The notes under the pieces: model-generated | Told to the model about the DNA's origin: nothing | Seen by the model: only the letters and a program-made list of their open reading frames with translations | The model's database searches: none | Program-made: the position numbers and the translations under genes | Shown here: positions 6,599 through 14,919 of the stretch, one piece after another | Layout of the letters: each line of letters begins with the position of its first letter | How positions within the stretch are numbered: position 1 is the first letter of the stretch | From: a virus | DNA: 22,667 nt | IMG/VR virus record: IMGVR_UViG_3300038825_000013 | Coordinates: 1 to 22,667 of that record | Strand: one strand, 5' to 3'

Positions 6599-7621
6599 AT
6601 GAGCAACAACGCCAAGCCGATTGCTTTACAATCAGAGTTAGATAAAACTGTAAGTTCTTTTGAAAATCTTTTGACTCCAGTTGAGGAAGCACCAGAGGAA
6701 GTTCAAGCAGAACAAGCAGAAACATCTCCAGAAGATGTCGTTGAAACAGAAATGGAAGCGGAAGCAGAAGTTGAGGCAGAAGCAGAAGTTGAAGTCGAAG
6801 ATGATTTCGAGGAAGGAGAAGAAGAAGTAGAACAGTCTTTAGAAGAACAAACAGAAGTAGAGGAAGAACTACAACCTACTGCCTACACCGTAAAGATTGA
6901 TGGTGTTGAGCAAGAGGTCACGTTAGATGAACTCCGAAACGGATATTCTCGTCAGCAAGACTATACTCGCAAAACTCAAGAACTGGCACAACAACGTAAA
7001 AGTTTTGAAGATCAGCAATCAGAGTTAGCGAAAAAAGATGCTATTTACGCTCAGTTGTTGCCTCAGTTAGAGGCAAGTTTAAATGGTGAATTGGAAAACG
7101 AACCAGATTGGTCAGCACTATACGAATCTGATCCTATTGGATATGTTCGTGAAAAAGACGTTTGGGAAGAAAAACGTAAAAAGTTAGATGCTGCTAAAGC
7201 TGAAAACAAAAGATTGCAAGAAGAAGCAATGCAAAAACAGCAAAAGCAAATTCAAGATTTTGTCGATTATGGACAAAAGCAACTTAAAGAAAGAATTCCC
7301 GAATGGTCTGATGCAGAGAAATCCCAAAAGGATAAACTTGCAATCACTAACTATGCAGTTAACGAACTTGGGTTTACTCAAGATGAAGTTAATCAGGTGA
7401 TAGATTATAGAGTGCTACTTGGCTTACGAGATGGGATGCTATACCGCAAACAAGTGGCAGCAACCAAGAAGAAGCCAACCCAAAAAGCAGCTTCAAGAGT
7501 TGCAAGACCTGGAACAGCCAATAAACCTAAAACAGCAACGCCAGTGAAAAAAGCAAAAATGAGATTAGCTAAATCTGGCAAAGTGCAAGATGCAGCTAAA
7601 GTTTTTGAACAATTAATTTAA
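6599..7621 (+). CDS. Capsid scaffolding protein
   Basis: This 340-residue protein should direct assembly of the prohead shell and then leave it before DNA fills the head. It lies directly upstream of the major capsid gene, the standard position. The sequence is typical: a very acidic, low-complexity N-terminal third (Glu/Val/Ala repeats around residues 35-95), then a short conserved domain (YTVKIDGVEQEVTLDELRNG and SRQQDYTRKTQELAQQ, around residues 100-135), a long charged helix, and a basic Lys/Arg/Ala-rich C-terminus after residue 285 that probably contacts the capsid protein. A strong AAGGAG ribosome site precedes the ATG. I see no protease domain here or in neighbouring genes, so scaffold removal is probably non-proteolytic. 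Confidence 0.88.
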   Translation: MSNNAKPIALQSELDKTVSSFENLLTPVEEAPEEVQAEQAETSPEDVVETEMEAEAEVEAEAEVEVEDDFEEGEEEVEQSLEEQTEVEEELQPTAYTVKIDGVEQEVTLDELRNGYSRQQDYTRKTQELAQQRKSFEDQQSELAKKDAIYAQLLPQLEASLNGELENEPDWSALYESDPIGYVREKDVWEEKRKKLDAAKAENKRLQEEAMQKQQKQIQDFVDYGQKQLKERIPEWSDAEKSQKDKLAITNYAVNELGFTQDEVNQVIDYRVLLGLRDGMLYRKQVAATKKKPTQKAASRVARPGTANKPKTATPVKKAKMRLAKSGKVQDAAKVFEQLI

Positions 7622-7633
7622 AGGTATAAAAAA

Positions 7634-8569
7634 ATGGCTAAAGTAACAAACGCCTTTGACACATATACTGCGACTGCTGACAGAGAATCATTGTCTGATA
7701 CTATCTACAATATCTCTCCAATGAGTACGCCTTTTATGAGTTCCATAGGCAAAACAAATGTAAAAAACGTCCAATTTGATTGGCAAACAGAAGCCCTACC
7801 TACTGCATCTGGTACAGGTCAGTTGGAAGGTTTCGAGCTATCAAGAGCAGCTTCTACTGCTACAGTTAGAGAAAGTAACGTATGTCAAATCTCAAGCAGA
7901 GATGCAACTGTAACTGGTACGCAAAATGCTTCCGATGCAGCGGGTAAGCGCACAGAAATGGCGCATCAACTAGCTATTATGGCTAAAGCTTTGAAGCGCG
8001 ATATGGAAACGGCCTTGTGTTCTAAGGTAGCTAAAAATGCTGGTAACGCGACTACTGTTCGTCAAACTGGTGGTTTTGAAACTTGGACAGAAACTAACGT
8101 ATCGCGTGGTTCTGGCGGGTCTGGTGCTGGAAACGGTGCTGCTCCTGTTGACGGTACGCAACGTGCGTTTACTGAAACTATCCTAAAAGCAGTACAACAA
8201 CTTTGCTTTGCAAACGGTGGTGAGCCTTCAATGTTGATCGTTGGCCCACACGTTAAAAGTGTTGTTTCTGGGTTTACTGGTCGTTCATCTGCAAGACAAA
8301 TGATTGATGCTAATACTGTAGAAGCGTCAGTTGCTATCTATGCTGGTGACTTTGGTGAATTGCAAGTAGTTCCTTCTAACTTTAGTAGATCAAGATCAGC
8401 GTTATTTGTTGACCCTGATTACGCTAAAGTTTCTTACTTGAGAGATTTCGAAACTATCGACATTTCCACTATTGGTGATGCAATGACAAAAATGATTGTC
8501 GTTGAATTTGGTTTAGAAGTTTCAAATGAGAAAGCGCACGGAATCGCTGCTGACTTATCAACATCGTAA
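7634..8569 (+). CDS. Major capsid protein, SU10/DUF5309-like HK97 fold
   Basis: This 311-residue protein is the main shell subunit. It follows the scaffold by 12 bases and matches, by motif memory, the SU10-type major capsid family: an N-terminal DTYTATADRESLSDTIYNIS, the SPMSTPFMSSIGK element near residue 30, WQTEALPTA, and RDATVTGTQNASDAAG. The later parts are MLIVGPHVKSVVSGFTGRSS, IYAGDFGELQVVPS and the C-terminal strand FGLEVSNEKAHGIAADL. There is no N-terminal delta domain to be cleaved, consistent with the separate scaffold gene. A terminator hairpin starts 11 bases after its stop, which would help make it the most abundant product of the upstream transcript. Confidence 0.92.
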   Translation: MAKVTNAFDTYTATADRESLSDTIYNISPMSTPFMSSIGKTNVKNVQFDWQTEALPTASGTGQLEGFELSRAASTATVRESNVCQISSRDATVTGTQNASDAAGKRTEMAHQLAIMAKALKRDMETALCSKVAKNAGNATTVRQTGGFETWTETNVSRGSGGSGAGNGAAPVDGTQRAFTETILKAVQQLCFANGGEPSMLIVGPHVKSVVSGFTGRSSARQMIDANTVEASVAIYAGDFGELQVVPSNFSRSRSALFVDPDYAKVSYLRDFETIDISTIGDAMTKMIVVEFGLEVSNEKAHGIAADLSTS

Positions 8570-8579
8570 GTTAAACGGA

Positions 8580-8608
8580 GAGGGGCAGAAATGCCCCTCA
8601 TTCTTATT
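8580..8608 (+). terminator. Rho-independent terminator after the capsid gene
   Basis: An eight-base perfect inverted repeat (GAGGGGCA at 8580-8587 and TGCCCCTC at 8592-8599) encloses a GAAA tetraloop of the stable GNRA class, and is followed by the T-rich run ATTCTTATT. It lies in the 48-base gap between the capsid gene and the next gene, the only sizeable gap in the middle of the window. It probably terminates only part of the transcripts, since genes continue downstream in the same direction without a clear new promoter. It could also protect the 3' end of capsid mRNA. Confidence 0.85.
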
Positions 8609-8617
8609 GGAATAATC

Positions 8618-8908
8618 ATGGCAAAAAGAACTTTAATAGACTCTAAATCAGGATTTATGAGTGAGTTTGCTACAGAAGATGAAAAGAACATTTATCACAG
8701 TTCTCAAAATGTTCAGCCTATTTTGGATAATGTAAAGAATTTATCTTACGGTACGCAAGGTAAAGAATTAAAGCACGTTGCAGAAGTACCTATGGTAATA
8801 TATCAAAAGGCAGTAAGAGAAGGTTGGGCTAAAGACAGAAAGCAATGGAAGAAATGGCTCAATGATCCAGATAATAAATTATTTAGAATATGGCAAGGTA
8901 GAGTATGA
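8618..8908 (+). CDS. Small hypothetical protein between capsid and adaptor
   Basis: This 96-residue protein begins MAKRTLIDSKSGFMSEFATE. I take ATG 8618 as the start. The in-frame ATG at 8591 lies in the loop and stem of the terminator hairpin and would add a hydrophobic MPLILIGII stretch not expected in this protein. The body is soluble and charged, with a tryptophan-rich C-terminal third (REGWAKDRKQWKKWLNDPDN and FRIWQGRV). Its stop overlaps the next start by four bases (ATGA). I have seen similar short proteins after capsid genes in related phages but know no function. A head-completion role is a guess from position. Confidence 0.7.
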   Translation: MAKRTLIDSKSGFMSEFATEDEKNIYHSSQNVQPILDNVKNLSYGTQGKELKHVAEVPMVIYQKAVREGWAKDRKQWKKWLNDPDNKLFRIWQGRV

Positions 8909-9552
8909 CTTATGAAGAATTAAAAACTCAAATAGCAAGTTATTTGAATAGAAGTGATTTAACATCACAAATTGATATATTTATTGACACTACCGAAGCA
9001 GAATTAAACAGAAAGGTCAGAGATAAAGATATGATTAAAAGAGCAACTGCCACAGCAGATGCTCAATACTTAACTCTACCTGACGATTGGTTGGAAGTAA
9101 TTAATGTAGAAATTACATCAAATGATTTTTCTCCATTAATGCAACAATCAATAGAATCATTAGATGTATTTAGAAGGGCAAATGACAATACTTCTGGACA
9201 GCCAAAGTATTTTGCTATTGTAGATGGCACATTAGAACTTGCCCCTACCCCTGACACATCATATACATTACAATTAACTTATTATGGTAAAATCACCGCG
9301 TTAAGCGACTCGAACACCAGTAATTTTGTTTCAACAAACCACCCAGATGTTTATTTATATGGTGCGTTGAAGCAAGCCTCTATTTATCTTATGGAAGATG
9401 ATAGAGTTCAGATGTTTACTGCGCAATTTGAATTAGCTTTAGAAGAAATGCGTATGCAACAAGAAAGAGCTGCGTTTGGAAAAGGTTCTTTAATACCAAG
9501 AAAAAGAACTTATGGTCAACGCAAGAAAACAACATATTTTATGAGAAATTAG
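8905..9552 (+). CDS. Head-tail adaptor protein, SU10 adaptor-like
   Basis: This 215-residue protein fits the adaptor family that forms the ring under the portal in SU10-like podophages. Family features visible are the helical start (MTYEELKTQIASYLNRSDLT), IDTTEAELNRKVRDKDM, the strand pair YLTLPDDWLEVINVEI, a beta region centred on LELAPTPDTSYTLQLTYYGK, and the C-terminal helices VYLYGALKQASIYLMEDDRV and FELALEEMRMQQERAAFGKG. It starts in a four-base overlap with the previous gene. The placement after the capsid gene and before tail genes agrees with this role. The identification is from motif memory and I consider it likely. Confidence 0.82.
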   Translation: MTYEELKTQIASYLNRSDLTSQIDIFIDTTEAELNRKVRDKDMIKRATATADAQYLTLPDDWLEVINVEITSNDFSPLMQQSIESLDVFRRANDNTSGQPKYFAIVDGTLELAPTPDTSYTLQLTYYGKITALSDSNTSNFVSTNHPDVYLYGALKQASIYLMEDDRVQMFTAQFELALEEMRMQQERAAFGKGSLIPRKRTYGQRKKTTYFMRN

Positions 9553-9565
9553 GAGTAAATAGAGA

Positions 9566-9961
9566 ATGGCTGGATTTACAGATTATTTAGAAGATAAAGT
9601 ATTGGATCATGTATTTGGTGGTAGTGCTTACACAGCACCAGGAACTTTATACGTTGGTTTATTTACAGCAGCACCTTCTGATACTGGTGGTGGTACTGAA
9701 TGTTCTGGTGGTTCATACGCAAGAAAAAGTATGGCTGCTATGACTGTATCAGGCACTTCACCAACCACAGCAACCAATGGATCAGCAGTAGAGTTTGTTA
9801 CTGCTACTGGCTCTTGGGGAACAGTAACCCATGTAGGTATTTTTGATGCCTCATCAAGCGGTAACTTAATGGCTTGGGCAGCATTATCTGCTTCCAAAGC
9901 AGTAGCAAGTGGTGATGTATTTAGATTCGATGCTGGTGACTTAGACGTTACATTGGCGTAA
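9566..9961 (+). CDS. Small tail-fibre-type structural protein
   Basis: This 131-residue protein belongs to a common single-domain phage family, often annotated only as tail fibre or structural protein. Visible family marks are FTDYLEDKVLDHVFGG at the N-terminus, TLYVGLFTAAPSDTGGGTE, GGSYARKSM, SWGTVTHVGIFDA and the C-terminal strand FRFDAGDLDVTLA. The fold is expected to be beta-rich. An AGGAG ribosome site precedes the ATG. It sits between the adaptor and two repeat-rich fibre-type proteins, which supports a place in the tail or its appendages. The precise position in the virion cannot be read from the sequence. Confidence 0.78.
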   Translation: MAGFTDYLEDKVLDHVFGGSAYTAPGTLYVGLFTAAPSDTGGGTECSGGSYARKSMAAMTVSGTSPTTATNGSAVEFVTATGSWGTVTHVGIFDASSSGNLMAWAALSASKAVASGDVFRFDAGDLDVTLA

Positions 9962-9964
9962 TCA

Positions 9965-10735
9965 ATGGCCTCAGTAGGCTATGGTTACGGTGGTTATGGG
10001 AAGTCACACTATGGTCAACCCATATTTCAATTTGGCGAAGCGACTCTAGCGCAAACGTCAGGATTATCTGCATCTGCGTCTATGACGTTTGCAGTATCCG
10101 CAACATCAGCACAAACATCAGGTGTAACGGCTTCTGGAACTTTACTCAAGTTAGGTGCAAGCACGATTGCACAAACATCTGCTGTAACCGCAACAGCCGA
10201 AGTAGTAAAACTGGGTTCTGCTACTATGGCACAAACCTCTGGGTTTGCTGCTACTGGCAGACAAATAGATCGTGGTGAAGCTACAATTGCTCAAACTTCT
10301 GGATTATCAGCTACCGCAGAAGTAGTCAAACTTGGTACAGCAACCATAGCACAAACGTCTGCGGTGAGCGCAACAGCAGTTATTGTTCTGAGTGCATCAG
10401 CAACTAGCGCACAAACTAGCGCAGTAAGTGCATCAGGAACATTAGTTAAATTAGGTGTAGCAACCTCGGCAGAAACATCAGGATTTAGTGCTACCGCAGA
10501 GATGGTAGTATCGGGTGATGCTACTATGGCGCAGACAAGTGGAGTTACTGCGCTTGGTAGTATAAAATATTCTGGTGTAGCGACTATCGCACAAACATCT
10601 AGTCTTTCCGCCATTGGTGGCTTAAAATGGGAAGATGATACTGTAACGACAACCACATATACGGATCAAACAGTAACGACAACAACTTGGACAGACCAAA
10701 CTGATCCGTCAACGTCTTGGTCAGAAGCAGCTTAA
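9965..10735 (+). CDS. Tandem-repeat virion protein (ten AQTSG-type repeats)
   Basis: This 256-residue protein starts with a Gly/Tyr-rich head (VGYGYGGYGKSHYG) and continues with ten imperfect repeats of about 20 residues, each of the type G-x-A-T-x-A-Q-T-S-G/A-x-x-A-x-A followed by a hydrophobic strand. After the repeats comes a Thr/Trp/Asp tail (TTTTYTDQTVTTTTWTDQTD, then TSWSEAA), a style of C-terminus seen in phage structural proteins. There is no signal peptide. The alternation suggests a beta-solenoid or fibrous rod. It lies between two fibre-type genes and is probably part of the tail appendages. I do not recognise the exact family. Confidence 0.75.
   Translation: MASVGYGYGGYGKSHYGQPIFQFGEATLAQTSGLSASASMTFAVSATSAQTSGVTASGTLLKLGASTIAQTSAVTATAEVVKLGSATMAQTSGFAATGRQIDRGEATIAQTSGLSATAEVVKLGTATIAQTSAVSATAVIVLSASATSAQTSAVSASGTLVKLGVATSAETSGFSATAEMVVSGDATMAQTSGVTALGSIKYSGVATIAQTSSLSAIGGLKWEDDTVTTTTYTDQTVTTTTWTDQTDPSTSWSEAA
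10034..10630 (+). repeat. Ten in-frame tandem repeats of about 60 bp
   Basis: Ten degenerate units of about 60 bases encode the AQTSG-type protein repeats. Several units share longer near-identical stretches (for example those coding TAEVVKLG and ATIAQTSG), suggesting unit duplication within this gene. The repeat number could vary between related phages. Confidence 0.85.
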
Positions 10736-10750
10736 CATAGGATAGGAAAC

Positions 10751-12613
10751 ATGGCAGATACAACAACTACGAATTTAAGTTTAACAAAACCCGAAGTAGG
10801 GGCGAGTACAGATACTTGGGGTACGAAAATAAATACTGATTTAGATACTTTGGATGCAATATTTGGTGCATCAGGTACAGCAGTCAATATGGGAGCAGTT
10901 ACATTTACCGAAATCAAAAGTGCAACCGCTGGAACATCAAACTTCATAGCTGGTGTAAACGCGGGTAACTCAATCGCATCAGGCGGTAACTACAATGTTT
11001 GCGTAGGTGATGAAGCGGGTACTGCGATTACGACTGGTGATAATAATGTTGCTATTGGTTATCAGGCTTTAGATGCAGAAGATACTAGAAGCGACTCTAT
11101 TGCAATAGGCTATCGTGCCTTAACTGCACAAAACGGAGATACTGCAAATACCTACAACATAGCTATAGGTACTGATGCTGGATTAGCTATTACTACAGGA
11201 AATAGAAATGTATTTTTAGGTGCGCTTGCAGGAGATGCAACAACAACTGCTGATGGAAATACAGCTATTGGACACAATGCTCTTTCAGCTAATACGACAG
11301 CAGAAATAAACACGGCAGTCGGTTTTCAAGCGATGTTATCTAATACAACGGGTACAAGTAACGTGGCGATGGGTTCTGGAGCATTAGACGCAAACACCAC
11401 AGCTTCTAACAACACAGCAATCGGTGCAGAGGCTTTAGGAGCAAACATCACAGGTGCTGACAACACGGCAGTCGGAAAAACTGCTTTAAATTCAAACACC
11501 ACAGGCGCAGACAACACCGCACTTGGTGGTAGCGCAATGTACGCTAATACAACTGGTGGTCAAAATGTTGCAATCGGTGTTGGTTCACTAGATGCTAATA
11601 CGACAGCTTCAAACAATACCGCAGTTGGTAATTTAGCTTTATCAGCAAACACTACTGGAACTAGAAACACGGCAGTTGGTATGAGTACAGGAGCAGCCAT
11701 AACAACAGGTTCTTACAATGTATTGATGGGTGCATATACAGGCGATGCTATTACTACTGGTGAGCAAAACACAGCAGTTGGTGATGCTGCATTAACATCT
11801 TGTATTGCTGGTACAGATAATGTTGCTATAGGCGACCAAACTTTAAAAGTTAGTACAGCTTCTAACAATACAGCAGTTGGTGCAAGTGCCTTAATAGCAA
11901 ACACTACAGGAGGCTCAAGCGTAGCAGTTGGTTTTAAAGCATTAGAAGTACAAACTACAGGTTATTCAAATACAGCACTTGGTGAGTTTGCTGGTGGTAG
12001 TATGACTACAGGATCAAGTAACCTTTTTGTTGGTATACAATCAGGTTATTGGAATGGTAATGCCACAACTACAGGTCAAGCTAATACTATAATTGGTGCT
12101 TATAGCTATACAACATCGACAGGTACTAATGATGCTGTAGGTTTAGGATATAATGTTGCTGCAGAGGGTGGCTACACAACTCTAGGTGTTGCTAATAATG
12201 ACATCAGAGCAGCACACGGAAACATCACTTGGGCTACTGTATCAGACGAAAGAGTTAAGAAAGATATTGAAGATGCTACTGTAGGTTTAGCCTTTATCAA
12301 CGATCTTAGACCAGTAACTTTTAATTATAAAAACAAAGGTGATCTGCCTGAAAACTTTAGAGGTTATGAAGAAGGCTCTACAGAAGTTTATAAAAACTCT
12401 AAATCTCAACACGGTTTTATAGCTCAAGAAGTTAAAGCAGCTATTGATAAACACAGCGATATTAAAGATGGTTTTGGTATGTGGGATGATGATGATCCTT
12501 CTGGACAACAAAGAGTTGGTGAAACAGCAGTAATACCAGTATTAGTAAAAGCAGTACAAGAACTCTCAGCACAAGTTCAAGAATTAAAAGCACAAATAAA
12601 CGAGGAAAAATAA
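10751..12613 (+). CDS. Long tail fibre with NTAVG repeats and C-terminal S74 chaperone
   Basis: This 620-residue protein is a likely receptor-binding or side fibre. The N-terminus ([20 protein letters not shown]) is a widespread phage fibre attachment element. From about residue 82 to 460 there are about 22 units of near 17 residues with consensus N-T-A-V/I-G-x-x-A-L-x-A-N-T-T-G-x-x, similar to the left-handed beta-roll repeats of trimeric adhesin heads. The last part is a peptidase S74 intramolecular chaperone: SDERVKKDI places the predicted catalytic Ser at 498 and Lys at 503, followed by [17 protein letters not shown] and a C-terminal helix ([20 protein letters not shown]). Such domains trimerise the fibre and then cut themselves off, here just before S498. 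A TAGGA ribosome site precedes the ATG. Confidence 0.93.
   Translation: MADTTTTNLSLTKPEVGASTDTWGTKINTDLDTLDAIFGASGTAVNMGAVTFTEIKSATAGTSNFIAGVNAGNSIASGGNYNVCVGDEAGTAITTGDNNVAIGYQALDAEDTRSDSIAIGYRALTAQNGDTANTYNIAIGTDAGLAITTGNRNVFLGALAGDATTTADGNTAIGHNALSANTTAEINTAVGFQAMLSNTTGTSNVAMGSGALDANTTASNNTAIGAEALGANITGADNTAVGKTALNSNTTGADNTALGGSAMYANTTGGQNVAIGVGSLDANTTASNNTAVGNLALSANTTGTRNTAVGMSTGAAITTGSYNVLMGAYTGDAITTGEQNTAVGDAALTSCIAGTDNVAIGDQTLKVSTASNNTAVGASALIANTTGGSSVAVGFKALEVQTTGYSNTALGEFAGGSMTTGSSNLFVGIQSGYWNGNATTTGQANTIIGAYSYTTSTGTNDAVGLGYNVAAEGGYTTLGVANNDIRAAHGNITWATVSDERVKKDIEDATVGLAFINDLRPVTFNYKNKGDLPENFRGYEEGSTEVYKNSKSQHGFIAQEVKAAIDKHSDIKDGFGMWDDDDPSGQQRVGETAVIPVLVKAVQELSAQVQELKAQINEEK
10994..12130 (+). 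repeat. About 22 in-frame repeats of 51 bp in the fibre gene
   Basis: Degenerate 51-base units encode the 17-residue N-T-A-V-G repeats. Most units are exactly 17 codons; a few are 16 or 20-21. Neighbouring units such as those at [10 protein letters not shown] and NTTGADNTA are more alike than distant ones, which suggests local duplication. Confidence 0.85.
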
Positions 12614-12614
12614 A

Positions 12615-12908
12615 ATGGCACAAACAGTAAGCGAATGTTTAACAGCAGCTACAGATAGCGTAACAGTAATTAATGATATTAACTCTAAAGGGCTTTCATC
12701 AACGCATATTTCAGCATCCGATCCATCTGCTGGAGTTACACAAGCCGATGCAAACTCTAGAGTTAAAGCAAACGTAGATCATCTAACTACTATTCTTGCG
12801 TATGACGGAACTAATGACACACCTAATGTTAAAGACGCAAGTGACGATAAGTCATCTTACACTACAGCGATTACTACTGGTAATACATATATTTCTAACA
12901 ATAGCTAG
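12615..12908 (+). CDS. Small hypothetical protein after the fibre
   Basis: This 97-residue Ser/Thr/Asp-rich protein starts one base after the fibre stop (TAAAATG). It has no membrane segment or signal peptide. Segments such as CLTAATDSVTVINDINSKG and VKANVDHLTTILAY could form two helices. I do not recognise it. Its placement directly behind a self-cleaving fibre suggests a fibre-associated or assembly role, which is a guess. Confidence 0.65.
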   Translation: MAQTVSECLTAATDSVTVINDINSKGLSSTHISASDPSAGVTQADANSRVKANVDHLTTILAYDGTNDTPNVKDASDDKSSYTTAITTGNTYISNNS

Positions 12909-12916
12909 GAGATCAC

Positions 12917-13036
12917 ATGGATTTCATAATTTGGATATTAGTAATAGTGGCTTTTGGTTTAGTTGGGTTAAGGTTTTTTAATGAGCCAAAATTTAATCAA
13001 TTAAAAGATTTTCTTAAAAATAGATATAAGAGGTGA
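12917..13036 (+). CDS. 39-residue single-pass membrane microprotein
   Basis: The frame from ATG 12917 encodes 39 residues with a clear hydrophobic helix at about residues 3-18 (FIIWILVIVAFGLVGL) and a basic tail (FLKNRYKR). A good AGGAG ribosome site lies five bases before the ATG and the gene fills the gap between its neighbours exactly, with the next start three bases after the stop. These points support translation in spite of its size. It could be a small holin-like or lysis-timing protein or a host-membrane modifier, but no family is recognised. Confidence 0.65.
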   Translation: MDFIIWILVIVAFGLVGLRFFNEPKFNQLKDFLKNRYKR

Positions 13037-13039
13037 TGA

Positions 13040-14554
13040 ATGGCTTTATTGCCAATTACGCCAGTTCCAGGAATAGTCACAAATGGCACACCTTACTCAA
13101 AGAAGGGTCGTTGGACTGATGGCGATTTAGTACGTTTCCAAAACGGAAACTTAAAACCTATTGGTGGCTGGGAAAAATTAAGATCAACAGCACTAACAGG
13201 CACACCCACCGCACTCTACGCATACAGCGATAACTTTGGTAACTCAGTATTAGCCGTTGGCACTCGACAAAAAGTCTATGTATTAACTCGTAATATTTGG
13301 TACGACATAACACCAACTGGATTCGTAACGGATGCCTCAAATGATCCACTAGGCTATGGTGCATACCAATACGGACAAGAAGATTATGGAGATGCCAGAT
13401 CACAGTCTGGATTACTGTTTGATACAACTTCATTCTCATTCGATAACTGGGGTGAGTTTTTAATATTTTGCTCTGCATCCGATGGCAAGATATATCAATG
13501 GCGACCGCATGGCGGTGGCACAAATACACCTGACTCTGCGGGAACAGCAGTAACCAATGCACCTACTGGAAATTTAGGAGTAGTAGTAACAAATGAAAGA
13601 CATATTTTAGCGATTGGTGCGGGTGGTGATCCAAGAAAGGTATCGTGGTGTTCAAGAGAAGATCAAACTAACTGGACAGCGAAAGCAACCAATACTGCGG
13701 GTGACTTGCAAGTGCCGACAGGTGGTAGATTAATTGGTGCTAAAAAGTTTCAAACAGATGTTATTTTATTTACTGATACTGGTATTGCTAGGTTGTTTTA
13801 TAATGGCAATCCATTTGTATATGGTGTTGCAGATGCGGGTACTAACTGTAAAGCAATATCAACTCGATCTATAGCAAGTTCTGGTAACGCATTATCTTGG
13901 GTGGGAGAGAACGCGATATTTGTTTACGATGGAGTGGTGCGAGAAGTGCCATGTGAGGTACACGATTATATCTTTAGCGATCTAAATTACAGTTATCGTA
14001 AAACCATAGCGGGTGGTCATAACTCTAATTACAATGAATTTATTTGGTTCTTCCCATCTACTGACAGTCAAAAACCCGATAAATATATTATTTGGAATTA
14101 CATGGATAATGTGTGGGCGGTAGGTGCTATGGACAGAGGTTGTTGGGTGGATCAAGGTGTATTTGATTATCCGATTGCGTGTGATAATAGTGGTTTTGTA
14201 TATCAACACGAAAGCACCACATTAAATAACTCACCGAACTTAGGAACATCTGTACCGTTTTGTCAGTCAGGGCCAATAGAAATATCTAACGGTGATCGTT
14301 ATGTGCAATGCAATCAAATCATACCCGATTCAGAAGCAAGCACATTACCTGGTGTGACATTAAGTTTTACTGGTAAGTTTACACCGTTAGGCCCAGAAAC
14401 AGATTTTGGTTCATTTACATTTGATTCGAGTGATGGTTACACAGATGCCAGATTCAGTGCTAGGCAAGTGCAGATGAAAGTAACAGGCGATACTACACAA
14501 GATTTTGAGTTAGGTAATGTTCGTTTGGATGTAGTCACTAGAGGCAGAAGATAA
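13040..14554 (+). CDS. Nozzle / packaged-DNA stabilisation-type tail protein
   Basis: This 504-residue beta-rich protein resembles the family of P22 gp10-type and SU10 nozzle-type proteins that close the tail end and keep the DNA in the head. The recognisable N-terminus is PVPGIVTNGTPYSKKGRWTD, DLVRFQNGNLKPIGGWEKL. After it come repeated strand-turn units with aromatic residues (LVFTDTGIAR-like, NYMDNVWAVGAMDRGCW), as expected of a beta-propeller. The C-terminal region contains FSARQVQMKVTGDTTQDFEL. There is no signal peptide. Its stop overlaps the next start (TAATG). The exact role is inferred from family memory and from context in a short-tailed virion gene set. Confidence 0.8.
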   Translation: MALLPITPVPGIVTNGTPYSKKGRWTDGDLVRFQNGNLKPIGGWEKLRSTALTGTPTALYAYSDNFGNSVLAVGTRQKVYVLTRNIWYDITPTGFVTDASNDPLGYGAYQYGQEDYGDARSQSGLLFDTTSFSFDNWGEFLIFCSASDGKIYQWRPHGGGTNTPDSAGTAVTNAPTGNLGVVVTNERHILAIGAGGDPRKVSWCSREDQTNWTAKATNTAGDLQVPTGGRLIGAKKFQTDVILFTDTGIARLFYNGNPFVYGVADAGTNCKAISTRSIASSGNALSWVGENAIFVYDGVVREVPCEVHDYIFSDLNYSYRKTIAGGHNSNYNEFIWFFPSTDSQKPDKYIIWNYMDNVWAVGAMDRGCWVDQGVFDYPIACDNSGFVYQHESTTLNNSPNLGTSVPFCQSGPIEISNGDRYVQCNQIIPDSEASTLPGVTLSFTGKFTPLGPETDFGSFTFDSSDGYTDARFSARQVQMKVTGDTTQDFELGNVRLDVVTRGRR

Positions 14555-14919
14555 TGGATTTATCCTCACAACGTCAATACATACAACGCGCAATCAATGT
14601 TAAATATTCGTTTTCTGCAACTACACAGCAAACCATATACACAGCACCTAGTGGCGGTGATTTTGATTTTGCAATTATTAAAGGGTTTATAGCTTGCGAT
14701 CATGGCAACCAGCAAACCAATTTAGATGTTTCTATAACCGATACCAGTTCTAATGAGTTTTTTATATACAAACAACATAATATAACTGCATACGCTACTG
14801 ACGAATTACAGACCAACGCTGGTATTATTTTACAACAAGGCGAGATTGTTAAAGCACAAGTAAACCATGCCAACATAGATTTGGTTTTAAGTATTATAGA
14901 ATATGCAAAAGGCGACTAA
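14554..14919 (+). CDS. Small beta-rich virion protein (unknown)
   Basis: This 121-residue protein starts in a TAATG overlap with the nozzle-like gene, so it is almost certainly cotranslated with it. It is rich in alternating hydrophobic residues (FDFAIIKGFIACDH, LDVSITDTSSNEFFIYK, IDLVLSIIEYAKGD), suggesting a small beta-sandwich. No signal peptide or membrane segment is present. I do not recognise the family. It may be a minor tail protein. Its last 17 bases overlap the next gene. Confidence 0.7.
   Translation: MDLSSQRQYIQRAINVKYSFSATTQQTIYTAPSGGDFDFAIIKGFIACDHGNQQTNLDVSITDTSSNEFFIYKQHNITAYATDELQTNAGIILQQGEIVKAQVNHANIDLVLSIIEYAKGD

Noticed and set aside
5650-7621. Prohead protease gene
   Set aside because: No Ser/His/Asp protease pattern was found in the proline-rich, small helical or scaffold proteins.
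8591-8617. Earlier ATG for the 96-residue protein after the capsid gene
   Set aside because: The ATG is part of the terminator hairpin loop and stem, and the added residues are an unrelated hydrophobic stretch.
9628-11904. Several open frames on the minus strand opposite the repeat proteins and fibre
   Set aside because: They mirror low-complexity Ala/Thr/Ser repeats of the plus-strand genes, lack ribosome sites and have no recognisable domains, so they are frame shadows.
10034-12130. Regularly spaced repeats resembling a CRISPR array
   Set aside because: Units are degenerate, in frame, contiguous without unique spacers and encode structural protein repeats.
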